From Larkinella rosea (GTDB lineage: Bacteria; Bacteroidota; Bacteroidia; Cytophagales; Spirosomataceae): a stretch of DNA of 64,000 nucleotides. This document shows positions 18,266-26,773 of this stretch, one piece after another. The stretch spans positions 434,001-498,000 of the forward strand of contig NZ_RQJO01000009.1 of the NCBI RefSeq assembly GCF_003858635.1, given 5' to 3'. Each line of letters opens with the position of its first letter. Position 1 is the stretch's first letter. The notes under the pieces were generated by a model, which was given only the letters and a program-made list of their open reading frames with translations, searched no databases and had not been told where the DNA came from. The position numbers were made by a program, and so were the translations under genes.

Positions 18266-21200
18266 ATGTTTAACACCTTCATAAAAAGGCCTTTACTCTC
18301 CGCCGTGATCTCGGTTTTGATTACGTTGCTGGGCGTATTGTCGCTGATGAATTTACCCGTTACCCAATTTCCGGACATTGTGCCGCCTTCGGTGGTCGTA
18401 ACCGCCAATTATACCGGGGCCAATGCCGAAGTGAGTACCAAAGCCGTAGCCATGCCACTGGAGCGGGCAATTAACGGCGTCCCGAATATGACGTACATGA
18501 CCGCCATTTCGGGAAATGATGGCTCCACCCTGATTCAGGTTTTCTTCAAAGTCGGGACCGATCCGGATCTGGCTGCGGTCAACGTTCAAAACCGGGTGAC
18601 AACGGTGTTGGATGAACTTCCCGAAGAGGTAATCAAAGCCGGGGTTACGACCGAAAAAGAAGTTAATAGTATGCTGCTGTACCTTAATTTGATCAGCAGC
18701 GATTCCACCGCTGACGAAAAATTCATTTACAACTTTGCCGATATCAATATCTTGGCCGAACTCAAGCGCATCGATGGCGTTGGTTTTGTCGATATTCTGG
18801 GCGCGCGGGAATACTCGATGCGGGTTTGGCTCAAACCGGATCGCATGACGGCGTACGAGGTTTCGGCTGATGATGTCGTGGCGGCAATCCGCGAACAAAA
18901 CGTGGAGGCCGCACCGGGAAAAGCCGGTGAAAGTGCCGACCGCGACGCGCAGGTTTTGCAGTACGTGTTGCGCTACACGGGCAAATTTATTGAACCGACG
19001 CAGTACGAAAATATCGTGATCCGGACGCAGGATGATGGATCGATTTTGCGCCTGAAAGACGTGGCCGAAGTGGAATTTGGCTCGCTGGATTACGGAATTC
19101 TGTCCAAGAACGACGGGCGGCCCTCGGCGGCTATCATGCTCAAACAGCGCCCCGGTTCCAATGCGCAGGAAGTTATCCAAAATGTGAAAAACCGCCTGGC
19201 GGAGTTGAAAGAAACGACTTTTCCGCCGGGTATGACCTATAATTTTGCTTACGATGTTTCGCGCTTTCTGGACGCTTCGATTCACGAAGTGGTCCGGACG
19301 TTGTTCGAAGCGTTCATTCTGGTATTTATCGTCGTTTTTTTATTCCTGCAGGACTGGCGCTCGACGCTGATCTGTGCGCTGGCGGTTCCGGTGGCGCTGG
19401 TCGGTACGTTTGCGTTTATGGATGTGATCGGTTTTTCGGTTAACCTCCTTACTCTCTTTGCGTTAGTATTGGCGATCGGGATTGTGGTCGATAATGCGAT
19501 TGTGGTGGTGGAAGCCGTTCACGCCAAAATGACCGAAGAGCACCTGACTCCGCGCGCGGCCACGTTTGCAGCCATGAAAGAAATCAGCGGGGCCATTGTT
19601 GCCATCACGCTGGTAATGTCGGCAGTTTTTATTCCGGTCGCCTTTCTGTCGGGGCCGGTGGGTATTTTTTACCGGCAATTCTCACTGACGCTGGCCATCT
19701 CGATTGTCATTTCGGGGATCAATGCCGTGACGCTGACCCCCGCTTTGTGCGCTTTGTTACTGCGTCCGGTCCACGGTGAACAAAAAGGATTGTTAGGGCG
19801 GTTTTTTGCCGGATTTAATCGCGGGTACGAATCGCTGGCCGGCAAATACCGGCGCGGTCTGCGCCCGTTTGTAACGCGGGGCGTTGTAACCTGGGGCGTT
19901 CTGCTGCTGTTTTTTGTGGCAACCTGGGGGATCAATACCATTCTTCCCGCCGGTTTTATTCCCACAGAAGATCAGGGGATGATTTACGTAAACGTGACGA
20001 CACCCGTTGGAGCGACCGTTGAGCGGACGGAGGAAGTAATGGATTTGGTTCAGCAGGCGGCTTCCAAACTGGAGTCTGTCGAAAACGTTTCCACATTGGC
20101 GGGTCTGAGTCTGATGACCGACGGTGCGGGGGCGTCCTATGGGATGGGCATGATCAACCTCAAAAGCTGGGACGAACGGAAAGAATCGGTTGACGATGTG
20201 ATTGCGATTCTGGCCGAAAAAACCAAAAACATCAACGACGCCAGCATCCAGTTCTTTTCTCCGCCCACGGTACCCGGTTTCGGTAATTCGAGCGGTTTCG
20301 AAATCCGGCTGCAGGACCGGACCCGGAGCGATAATTTGCAAAAGACAAAACAGGTAACCGATCAGTTTATCGCGGAACTGGAAAAGAGGCCGGAAATCAG
20401 CCGGGTTTTCACCAGTTTCGACCCCAGTTTTCCCCAATATGTGCTGCATGTGGATCAGGATAAAGCTGCTCAGAAAGGCGTTTCCATCGACAATGCCATG
20501 AGTACACTCCAGACGCTGATGGGGAGTTTTTACGCGTCGAACTTCATCCGGTTCAATCAGATGTATAAGGTGATGGTTCAGGCTGCGCCCAAATACCGGG
20601 CCAAACCCGAAGATGTGCTGAACTTGCGGGTGAAGAACAAACAGGGCGAAATGGTGCCGTATTCCAATTTTATCACGATGGAACGCGTCTACGGGCCGGA
20701 GCAGCTGACCCGCTATAACATGTTTACTTCGGCCATGATCAACGGTGAATCGGCACCCGGTTACAGCAGTGGGGACGCCATCAAAGCCATTCAGGAAGTG
20801 GCGAAGGAAAAACTGCCGCGCGGTTTTGCGTTCGACTGGTCGGGTATGACGCGCGAGGAAGTGCTGTCGGGCGATCAGGCGATCTGGATTTTTGTCATCT
20901 GTCTGGTGTTTGTGTACCTTCTGCTGGTCGCGCAGTACGAAAGCCTGTTTTTGCCGTTAGCGGTTTTGCTGTCGCTGCCCGCCGGAATATTCGGGTCATT
21001 TCTGTGTCTGCAGCTGGCCGGTTTGCAAAACAACATTTACGCACAGGTTTCGCTGGTCATGCTTATCGGGTTGCTGGGTAAAAACGCGATTCTGATTGTT
21101 GAATTTGCGCATCAGAAGCAGCAGGAAGGGTTGTCGATTCTGAAGGCTGCGATGGAAGGGGCGCTGTCGCGTTTGCGTCCAATTCTGATGACTTCCTTTG

Positions 21201-21454
21201 CGTTCATTGCCGGACTGATTCCGCTCTGTATTGCTTCGGGGGCGGGCGCGCTCGGAAACCGCTCCATTGGTACGGCGGCTGCGGGCGGGATGTTCATCGG
21301 TACGGTTTTCGGGCTTTTCCTCATCCCCGGACTGTACGTGGCTTTTGCCAAACTCGCCAAACTGCTCCAGTCAAAATCGCCCCGGGACGACGACTCGGAT
21401 CGGGCTCCGGTATTCACTCAAACTCACGAAAATGGCACAACCATTCATTCATAA
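18266..21454 (+). CDS. RND multidrug efflux pump, HAE1/AcrB family
   Basis: Proton-driven inner-membrane pump, 1062 residues with the expected 12 membrane helices and two large periplasmic loops. The start FIKRPLLSAVISVLI and NLPVTQFPDIVPPSV is typical of AcrB-like proteins. The proton-relay residues appear in TM4 (GIVVDNAIVVVEAVH) and TM10 (GLLGKNAILIVEFAHQ). That pattern favours drug/organic export over heavy-metal CusA-type export. Its 3' end overlaps the outer-membrane factor gene by 23 bp. Confidence 0.96.
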   Translation: MFNTFIKRPLLSAVISVLITLLGVLSLMNLPVTQFPDIVPPSVVVTANYTGANAEVSTKAVAMPLERAINGVPNMTYMTAISGNDGSTLIQVFFKVGTDPDLAAVNVQNRVTTVLDELPEEVIKAGVTTEKEVNSMLLYLNLISSDSTADEKFIYNFADINILAELKRIDGVGFVDILGAREYSMRVWLKPDRMTAYEVSADDVVAAIREQNVEAAPGKAGESADRDAQVLQYVLRYTGKFIEPTQYENIVIRTQDDGSILRLKDVAEVEFGSLDYGILSKNDGRPSAAIMLKQRPGSNAQEVIQNVKNRLAELKETTFPPGMTYNFAYDVSRFLDASIHEVVRTLFEAFILVFIVVFLFLQDWRSTLICALAVPVALVGTFAFMDVIGFSVNLLTLFALVLAIGIVVDNAIVVVEAVHAKMTEEHLTPRAATFAAMKEISGAIVAITLVMSAVFIPVAFLSGPVGIFYRQFSLTLAISIVISGINAVTLTPALCALLLRPVHGEQKGLLGRFFAGFNRGYESLAGKYRRGLRPFVTRGVVTWGVLLLFFVATWGINTILPAGFIPTEDQGMIYVNVTTPVGATVERTEEVMDLVQQAASKLESVENVSTLAGLSLMTDGAGASYGMGMINLKSWDERKESVDDVIAILAEKTKNINDASIQFFSPPTVPGFGNSSGFEIRLQDRTRSDNLQKTKQVTDQFIAELEKRPEISRVFTSFDPSFPQYVLHVDQDKAAQKGVSIDNAMSTLQTLMGSFYASNFIRFNQMYKVMVQAAPKYRAKPEDVLNLRVKNKQGEMVPYSNFITMERVYGPEQLTRYNMFTSAMINGESAPGYSSGDAIKAIQEVAKEKLPRGFAFDWSGMTREEVLSGDQAIWIFVICLVFVYLLLVAQYESLFLPLAVLLSLPAGIFGSFLCLQLAGLQNNIYAQVSLVMLIGLLGKNAILIVEFAHQKQQEGLSILKAAMEGALSRLRPILMTSFAFIAGLIPLCIASGAGALGNRSIGTAAAGGMFIGTVFGLFLIPGLYVAFAKLAKLLQSKSPRDDDSDRAPVFTQTHENGTTIHS

Positions 21455-22889
21455 ATCGAGTATTCAACGACTTATCTTTTTCATTGCCCCGGTTTTCGTG
21501 CTGAACAGTTGCCGGGTTGCCGAACCACTGCGATTACCCAACGCGAGACCGTTGCCGACTTCTTTTTCCGGAAATACGGATTCAACGACCATCGGCAGTC
21601 TGGACTGGAAAGCATTTTTTTCGGATTCGGATCTGGAAAGCCTGATTGACACGGCGCTGGCCCGGAATCCGGATTTGCAGATGGCCACCCAGCGCATTGA
21701 AATGGCCCGGGCCAATTTTGAGTACACCCGGGGTGCGTTGGTTCCCTCCGTCAACGCGGTTGCCGCCGTTGGCGTCGATCGGTTTGGGCAATATACGCTG
21801 AACGGCGTTGGCAATTTCGATACCAATCTGTCGCCCAACATCAAGGGTGATAAGCGGATTCCCACCGTAACGCCCGATTACTTTCTGGGTTTTCGGAGCA
21901 ATTGGGAGATTGATCTGTGGGGTAAACTCCGAAACCGCAAACGAGCCGCTTACGTCCGCTTTCTGGCAACGGAAAAAGGGCGTCATCTGATCACTACTTC
22001 GCTCATTTCCGAAGTCGCCCGGCTGTATTACAGCCTTCTGGCGCTGGACAGTGAGCTGGAAATTATCCGCGAAAATGAAGCTTTGCAACGGCGGGCTTCC
22101 GAACTGGTCGTGGTGCAGAAAGCCGCCGGTCGGGTGACCGAACTGGCGGTGCAGCAATTCAACGCCCAGTTGCTCAATACCCGGGGGCTGGAAGCGCAGG
22201 TGCAGCAGCAGATTGTAGAAGCTGAAAACCAGTTGAATCAATTGCTGGGGCGGTTTCCGCAGCGGATTCCGCGCAGCAAAACCATCAGCTACCAGGAGCT
22301 TCCAGCCCGGGTCTCGGCGGGCATTCCGAGTCAGATGTTACGCCGTCGACCGGATATTCAACAGGCTGAACTCGCGATGGAAGCCGCTAACATCGACGTG
22401 GAAGTGGCCCGCGCCGAATTTCTGCCTTCGCTGAACCTGACGCCATACGTCGGTCTGAATGCGTTCCGGGCGTCGGTTTTGCTGGACCCTGCTTCGCTGG
22501 CCTTCGGGTTGGTGGGTGGCCTGGCAGCTCCGGTTTTCAACCGACGTTATCTGAAATCGAATTACTCGTTGAGCGTCGCGCAAAGTCGGGAAGCTTTTTA
22601 TGGGTACCAGAAAACCGTATTGACCGGTTTTAGTGAAGTGATGACCAGTCTGCGGGGCATTGAAAATTACCGGAAAGTGGCCGATTTGCAGGATCAGGAA
22701 GTGAAGGTGTTGGGGCAGGCCGCGACAATTTCTGACGAATTATTTGCCACCGGTTACGCGTCTTATCTGGAAGTAATCACGGCGCAGCGGAGTGTACTGG
22801 CGGCCGAACTGTCGTTGATCAATACGAAACGGGCGCAGTTTCTGTCAGTCATTGATTTGTACCGGGCGTTGGGTGGGGGTTGGAAGTAA
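21432..22889 (+). CDS. Outer-membrane efflux channel lipoprotein (NodT/TolC family)
   Basis: Outer-membrane factor of the tripartite pump. The start ATG lies inside the 3' end of the pump gene. The signal peptide ends VLNSC, giving a lipid-anchored N-terminus as in OprM/NodT proteins. Two tandem coiled-coil repeats follow (LIDTALARNPDLQMATQRIE, then LRRRPDIQQAELAMEAANID), as in all TolC-like channels. 485 residues is normal. It is the last gene of the operon; a palindrome follows. Confidence 0.94.
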   Translation: MAQPFIHKSSIQRLIFFIAPVFVLNSCRVAEPLRLPNARPLPTSFSGNTDSTTIGSLDWKAFFSDSDLESLIDTALARNPDLQMATQRIEMARANFEYTRGALVPSVNAVAAVGVDRFGQYTLNGVGNFDTNLSPNIKGDKRIPTVTPDYFLGFRSNWEIDLWGKLRNRKRAAYVRFLATEKGRHLITTSLISEVARLYYSLLALDSELEIIRENEALQRRASELVVVQKAAGRVTELAVQQFNAQLLNTRGLEAQVQQQIVEAENQLNQLLGRFPQRIPRSKTISYQELPARVSAGIPSQMLRRRPDIQQAELAMEAANIDVEVARAEFLPSLNLTPYVGLNAFRASVLLDPASLAFGLVGGLAAPVFNRRYLKSNYSLSVAQSREAFYGYQKTVLTGFSEVMTSLRGIENYRKVADLQDQEVKVLGQAATISDELFATGYASYLEVITAQRSVLAAELSLINTKRAQFLSVIDLYRALGGGWK

Positions 22890-22895
22890 TCTTAT

Positions 22896-22983
22896 GTTAT
22901 TTCACAGGGTTAATCAGGGAAAATCAGAGGTTATCAGGGAGTCTCTGATTAACTTTGATTTTCTCCGATAACCCCTGTGTAAC
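22896..22983. repeat. Palindrome family F
   Basis: Imperfect inverted repeat of about 88 bp. The left arm reads CACAGGGTTAATCAGGG then AAAATCAGAGGTTATC; the right arm contains GATTAACTTTGATTTTCTCC and ends GATAACCCCTGTGTAAC. It fills the gap between the efflux operon and the next gene, and its last base abuts the TTG start codon, so it forms the whole leader of that gene. Confidence 0.75.
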
Positions 22984-23481
22984 TTGATCCGAATCGGCCT
23001 GCTTTCCGACACCCACGGTTTTTTGGACCCGCAAATCTTCACCCACTTCGCGCAGTGCGACGAAATCTGGCACGCGGGGGATGTGGGCTCCGTCAAAATC
23101 ATCGACGAATTAAAGGCTTTCAAACCGTTTCGGGGCGTTTACGGAAACATCGACGACAAAGCTGTGGCCTACGAATGTCCCGAGAACCAGCGGTTTGAGC
23201 TGGAAGGCTTATCCATCTGGATGACCCATATCGGGGGTACTCCACCCCGGTATAATCCTATTGTTCGGCCCAATCTGCTGATGCATCCGCCAGATGTATT
23301 TATCTGTGGGCATTCCCATATTTTGAAAGTTACCCGCGATCCGAAAATCAATAACCTGTTGTTTATCAACCCCGGAGCAGCCGGGAAACACGGTTTTCAT
23401 TCGGTGCGAACGTGCCTTCGATTTACGCTTGATGTGGGTCGTGTAACGGACATGGAAGTGATAGAATTGGGTACGCGGTAA
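22984..23481 (+). CDS. YfcE/MJ0936-type metallophosphoesterase
   Basis: Predicted metal-dependent phosphodiesterase, 165 residues. Calcineurin-like metal ligands are visible in order: LLSDTHG (D, H), WHAGDVGS (D), VYGNIDDK (N), THIGG (H), ICGHSHILK (GHSH). The domain starts immediately, so the only reasonable start is TTG. The palindrome before it leaves no room for a separate leader, and readthrough from the efflux operon is possible. The substrate is unknown. Confidence 0.88.
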   Translation: MIRIGLLSDTHGFLDPQIFTHFAQCDEIWHAGDVGSVKIIDELKAFKPFRGVYGNIDDKAVAYECPENQRFELEGLSIWMTHIGGTPPRYNPIVRPNLLMHPPDVFICGHSHILKVTRDPKINNLLFINPGAAGKHGFHSVRTCLRFTLDVGRVTDMEVIELGTR

Positions 23482-23542
23482 ATAAAGTTGCCAAAAAAAG
23501 ATACTATATTGGCATCTGTTTTACCTGAATTGGCGGTCATTG

Positions 23543-24799
23543 ATGAAAATTGCAGTTTGGCATAACCTGCGGAGTGGGGGAGGAAGTCGGGCTTTACACC
23601 AGCACATTAAGGGACTGGCACAGCGCGGGCATACGATTGAAGTCTGGACGTCGTCGGAAGGCGACAGCAAATTTCTGGATGTTGATCAATACGTGACCAA
23701 AACCCATGTATTGCCCCTCTCAATGGAAACGCGCATTCGCGATGGCTATTGGGACAAGTGGTGGGCCATGCAGTTTGAGCCTGAAACGCGCATTCGGCGG
23801 ATGCTTGATTTTTGCCGCCGATGTGCCGATGAAATCAACGCGGGCGATTTTGACGTTCTGTTTGCCAATGCCTGCATTTTTTTCTCCATGCCCTACATTG
23901 GCCGGTTTATCAACATTCCCAAGGCGTTGTACCTTGGCGAACCCAACCGGTTTTTGTTCGAATCGTCGCCGAATCTGATCTGGGAAGGGCTGCCACCCGC
24001 CAGCGGCAATTGGAAAAAAGCCGATTACCGCGACAAATATTGGGAAGATATTTTCAAAATCCGTCAGGCGCGGGTGCGGGTGCGGGAAGAAATCTACAAC
24101 TACCATAGCTACGATAAAGTACTGGTCAACTCGTATTTCAGTAACGAAAACCTGTTGCGGGCTTATGGCGGAGCCGGTGAAGTTTGTTACCTGGGCATTG
24201 ACGCCAGCCTTTTCCCCTTTCAGAATCTGCCCCGCGAACCGTTTGTGATGGGCCTGGGTGCCTTTTTTCAGCACAAACGCCCGGACCTGGCCATTGAGTC
24301 GCTGGCCCTGATTCCCGAAAAAACGCGCCCCCGATTGGTCTGGGTGGGCGATATGGGCGATACGGTTTACGTCAATAAGCTGAAAGAGTTAAGTCAGCAG
24401 CGGAACGTGCAGTTTGAACCCCGCGAAAAAATACCGCACGAAGAGCTCATTCGGCTGCTCAATACGGCTTCGTGTTTACTCTACACCTCGACGCTTGAGC
24501 CGTTCGGCCTGGCTCCGCTGGAGGCCAATGCCTGCGGGTTGCCGGTGGTGGCCGTGGCCGAAGGAGGAGTTCGGGAAACCGTTATCGATAATTACAACGG
24601 CTTGTTAGTCAATCGGAAACCGGAAGAAATGGCGCGGGCCGTTGAGCGGGTTTTGACCAACAGTGGCGAATTCGAGCGGCTCTCGCGCAACGCCCGGCGG
24701 TTGGTGCAGGAACAATGGACCTTCGAAAAAGCCATCGACCGGATCGAAGACGCACTATTCCATACGATCGGGAAGGAGCGGGGCGTGGTGGTGAAGTAA
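23543..24799 (+). CDS. Glycosyltransferase, GT4-like
   Basis: Predicted cytoplasmic GT-B-fold glycosyltransferase of 418 residues. The N-terminal Rossmann half has KIAVWHNLRSGGGSRALHQH (glycine-rich acceptor loop). The C-terminal half has FVMGLGAFFQHKRPDLAIES and the nucleotide-sugar site TLEPFGLAPLEANACGLPVV with the EX7E pattern. It lies 61 bp after the phosphoesterase. There is no polysaccharide cluster nearby, so donor and acceptor cannot be inferred. A TTG directly before the ATG is an alternative start. Confidence 0.9.
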   Translation: MKIAVWHNLRSGGGSRALHQHIKGLAQRGHTIEVWTSSEGDSKFLDVDQYVTKTHVLPLSMETRIRDGYWDKWWAMQFEPETRIRRMLDFCRRCADEINAGDFDVLFANACIFFSMPYIGRFINIPKALYLGEPNRFLFESSPNLIWEGLPPASGNWKKADYRDKYWEDIFKIRQARVRVREEIYNYHSYDKVLVNSYFSNENLLRAYGGAGEVCYLGIDASLFPFQNLPREPFVMGLGAFFQHKRPDLAIESLALIPEKTRPRLVWVGDMGDTVYVNKLKELSQQRNVQFEPREKIPHEELIRLLNTASCLLYTSTLEPFGLAPLEANACGLPVVAVAEGGVRETVIDNYNGLLVNRKPEEMARAVERVLTNSGEFERLSRNARRLVQEQWTFEKAIDRIEDALFHTIGKERGVVVK

Positions 24800-24840
24800 A
24801 ATATGTAAAAATTGAGCACGAATTATGGATTCGTTTCTAA

Positions 24841-25011
24841 TCAAGTTAGCGAACGCTTTGGAGTAGGCTTTACACTATCCGTTTTTCGAATTGCTTTTTT
24901 ACCGGTTTTTCGGGTTTTTAGAAAATTACTGAATGATTGTTTTTCTGCTTCAGTCCACGGTTGGTCGAGGAAAATAAAATCTTGCTCGTCCATTTGCTTA
25001 AAATTTGCCAT
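24841..25011 (-). CDS. Small basic protein overlapping the GNAT-like gene
   Basis: 56-codon frame starting MANFKQMDEQDFIFLDQPW and continuing TEAEKQSFSNFLKTRKTGKK, with a Lys/Arg-rich tail ending PKRSLT. The start ATG lies inside the last codons of the preceding gene on the same strand (14-bp overlap), so translation is probably coupled. A second in-frame ATG at 24993 gives 50 residues. Acidic start, one amphipathic helix and a basic tail recall small partner proteins of toxin-antitoxin-like pairs. The function is inferred from context only. Confidence 0.55.
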   Translation of the reverse strand: MANFKQMDEQDFIFLDQPWTEAEKQSFSNFLKTRKTGKKAIRKTDSVKPTPKRSLT

Positions 25012-25539
25012 TCTCGAAGTCTTTAAAATATTGTTTAACTAAAGCCAGAGACTCGCGAGTATCAATGAACATTCGGTTCCCTGCAAACGGTTTTGCTCCC
25101 AGCGTTTTCTGATAATGGGCAATCAATTGCGTTTTTGAAACGAAAGAGACGATTCCATCAAAGCCTAGTTGAAATGCAGTTTTGCAAGCAAAGGCCACCA
25201 GATTGCCTGCTACACCCTTGTATAATTTTTTGTTACCCTTATTAAAATTGGCATTCTCGATAAGGTGCATGAATACGTGGTCGTGCGCGTTGCTAATACT
25301 AAGCAAACCTTGAATAATCGTCGGATTGCTAACGGTAGTCAGCTTATAGGTTTCTTTTTGCTGATCTTTCAATTCCTGTTTCCAGTTAAACACCCAATCT
25401 TTCTTTTTGATTTGTTTTCGTTCAGAACCGTCAATCGGGTAATTTCCGTATCGAATACTTCCCCACTGACGGTGTTTTCAATGGAGTTTGTTAATTTATC
25501 AATCTCAATATTAAAGGCGGTGGACAGGTAATCAGGCAT
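24998..25539 (-). pseudogene. GNAT-like protein gene with a frameshift
   Basis: Two frames together read as one protein of about 180 residues. The first starts MPDYLSTAFNIEIDKLTNSI and runs to about 25425. The second, one base out of phase, runs KKKDWVFNWKQELKDQQ and then has an acetyltransferase-like core (YKGVAGNLVAFACKTAFQLG, FVSKTQLIAHYQKTLGA). Family members that I recall are continuous across this point. The switch falls in an A-rich stretch, so it could be an inactivating 1-base loss, a sequencing error, or a -1 slip on CAAAAAG. The terminator of bioB ends just upstream. Confidence 0.6.
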
Positions 25540-25550
25540 ACTTAAAGATA

Positions 25551-25581
25551 CAAAAAAGCCCGGTTATTGACAAACCGGGCT
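25551..25581 (-). terminator. Rho-independent terminator of bioB
   Basis: Stem AGCCCGGTT / AACCGGGCT (25557-25565 and 25573-25581) followed, in the minus-strand direction, by a run of six T. It lies 30 bp after the bioB stop and 12 bp before the start codon of the frameshifted GNAT-like gene, so it separates the two. Confidence 0.9.
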
Positions 25582-25610
25582 GCTTTGCTATCCAACAGAA
25601 TTGCCTTTTA

Positions 25611-26612
25611 TCACACCGGAATCTGCTCAAAAACCACCGCCGGTTTTTCCGAATCCTTGAATGCTTTACGCGGACGAATGTTCAGCGTCTGGAACAACTG
25701 GCGATCCTGATCCTCTTCCGGATTGGGCGTAGTCAGCAGTTTGTCACCGGCGAAAATGGAATTGGCACCGGCCAGGAAACAGAGCGCCTGCTCCTCGACG
25801 CTCATCCGCACCCGGCCCGCCGATAACCGCACCATTGCTTTGGGCATGATGATCCGCGCCGTGGCAATCATCCGAACCATTTCCCAAACCGACACCCGTG
25901 GCTGGTCTTCCAACGGCGTTCCTTCCACCGGAACGAGCGCGTTGACGGGTACGGATTCAGGGTGTTCGGGTAAGTTAGCCAATGTCAGCAGCATACCGAT
26001 GCGGTCCTGGTGGCTTTCGCCCATACCAATGATACCACCTGAACAAACCGAGATACCGGCCTGGCGAACGTGGCCGAGCGTATCCAGCCGGTCGTCGTAG
26101 GTGCGGGTCGAAATAATGTCGCCGTAATATTCTTCGCTGGTGTCGAGGTTGTGGTTATAGGCGTATAAACCAGCGTTTTTTAGCTTTTCGGCCTGGCTTT
26201 CGGTGAGCATTCCGAGCGTGCAGCACACTTCCATCCCCATCCGGTTAACGCCCTGCACCATTTCCAGCACTTTGTCGAAATCCCGGTTGTCGCGCACTTC
26301 CCGCCAGGCGGCTCCCATGCAAAACCGCGTGCTGCCCGATTCTTTGGCCCGGTGAGCAGCCGTCAGCACTTCGTCGACCTCCATCAGCTTGTGAACCTTC
26401 ACATTCGTGTGGTACCGGGCCGCCTGCGGGCAATACGAACAGTCTTCGGGACAACCACCGGTTTTTACCGACAACAACGTGCAAACCTGTACTTCCTGCG
26501 GATCATGATGCTGGCGGTGAACGGTCGCGGCACGGTAAATCAGATCGAGAACGGGGGAGTTATAAATATCGGCGATTTCGTCGCGGGACCAGTTAGTGCG
26601 AACTTCAGTCAT
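25611..26612 (-). CDS. bioB: Biotin synthase
   Basis: Radical-SAM enzyme that inserts sulfur into dethiobiotin. The [4Fe-4S] motif CPEDCSYC gives Cys54, Cys58 and Cys61. The HNLDTS motif, YDDRLDTL and LSAGR (arginine for the second cluster) also match BioB. 333 residues is normal. The frame is open 84 bases further upstream, but the inner ATG fits the family N-terminus and leaves 25 bp to a good -7 box. It is monocistronic, without other bio genes nearby. Confidence 0.97.
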   Translation of the reverse strand: MTEVRTNWSRDEIADIYNSPVLDLIYRAATVHRQHHDPQEVQVCTLLSVKTGGCPEDCSYCPQAARYHTNVKVHKLMEVDEVLTAAHRAKESGSTRFCMGAAWREVRDNRDFDKVLEMVQGVNRMGMEVCCTLGMLTESQAEKLKNAGLYAYNHNLDTSEEYYGDIISTRTYDDRLDTLGHVRQAGISVCSGGIIGMGESHQDRIGMLLTLANLPEHPESVPVNALVPVEGTPLEDQPRVSVWEMVRMIATARIIMPKAMVRLSAGRVRMSVEEQALCFLAGANSIFAGDKLLTTPNPEEDQDRQLFQTLNIRPRKAFKDSEKPAVVFEQIPV

Positions 26613-26636
26613 ATCGATTGATTGCGTAAGTAAATT

Positions 26637-26668
26637 CAAATATAGGTGGTGAAGGAGTTTGGCGCAAA
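26637..26668 (-). promoter_or_regulatory. Bacteroidota-type promoter of bioB
   Basis: On the minus strand: TTTG (26668-26665), 20-bp spacer, TATATTTG (26644-26637). Both boxes match the Bacteroidota sigma-factor consensus TTTG-N19/20-TAnnTTTG. The start codon lies 24 bp downstream of the -7 box. Confidence 0.75.
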
Positions 26669-26773
26669 CGAAAACCGCATTCAATCGGCCTGACAACGAT
26701 GGTTTATGACCAGATGGGCCGGAAAGGCTCGGATGAACGAACCCTTATCTCGTCTACAGGAAACCGCTGATCA

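Noticed and set aside
18353-19285. Minus-strand frame of 310 codons inside the RND pump gene
   Set aside because: Antisense of a fully conserved pump; no independent coding signs.
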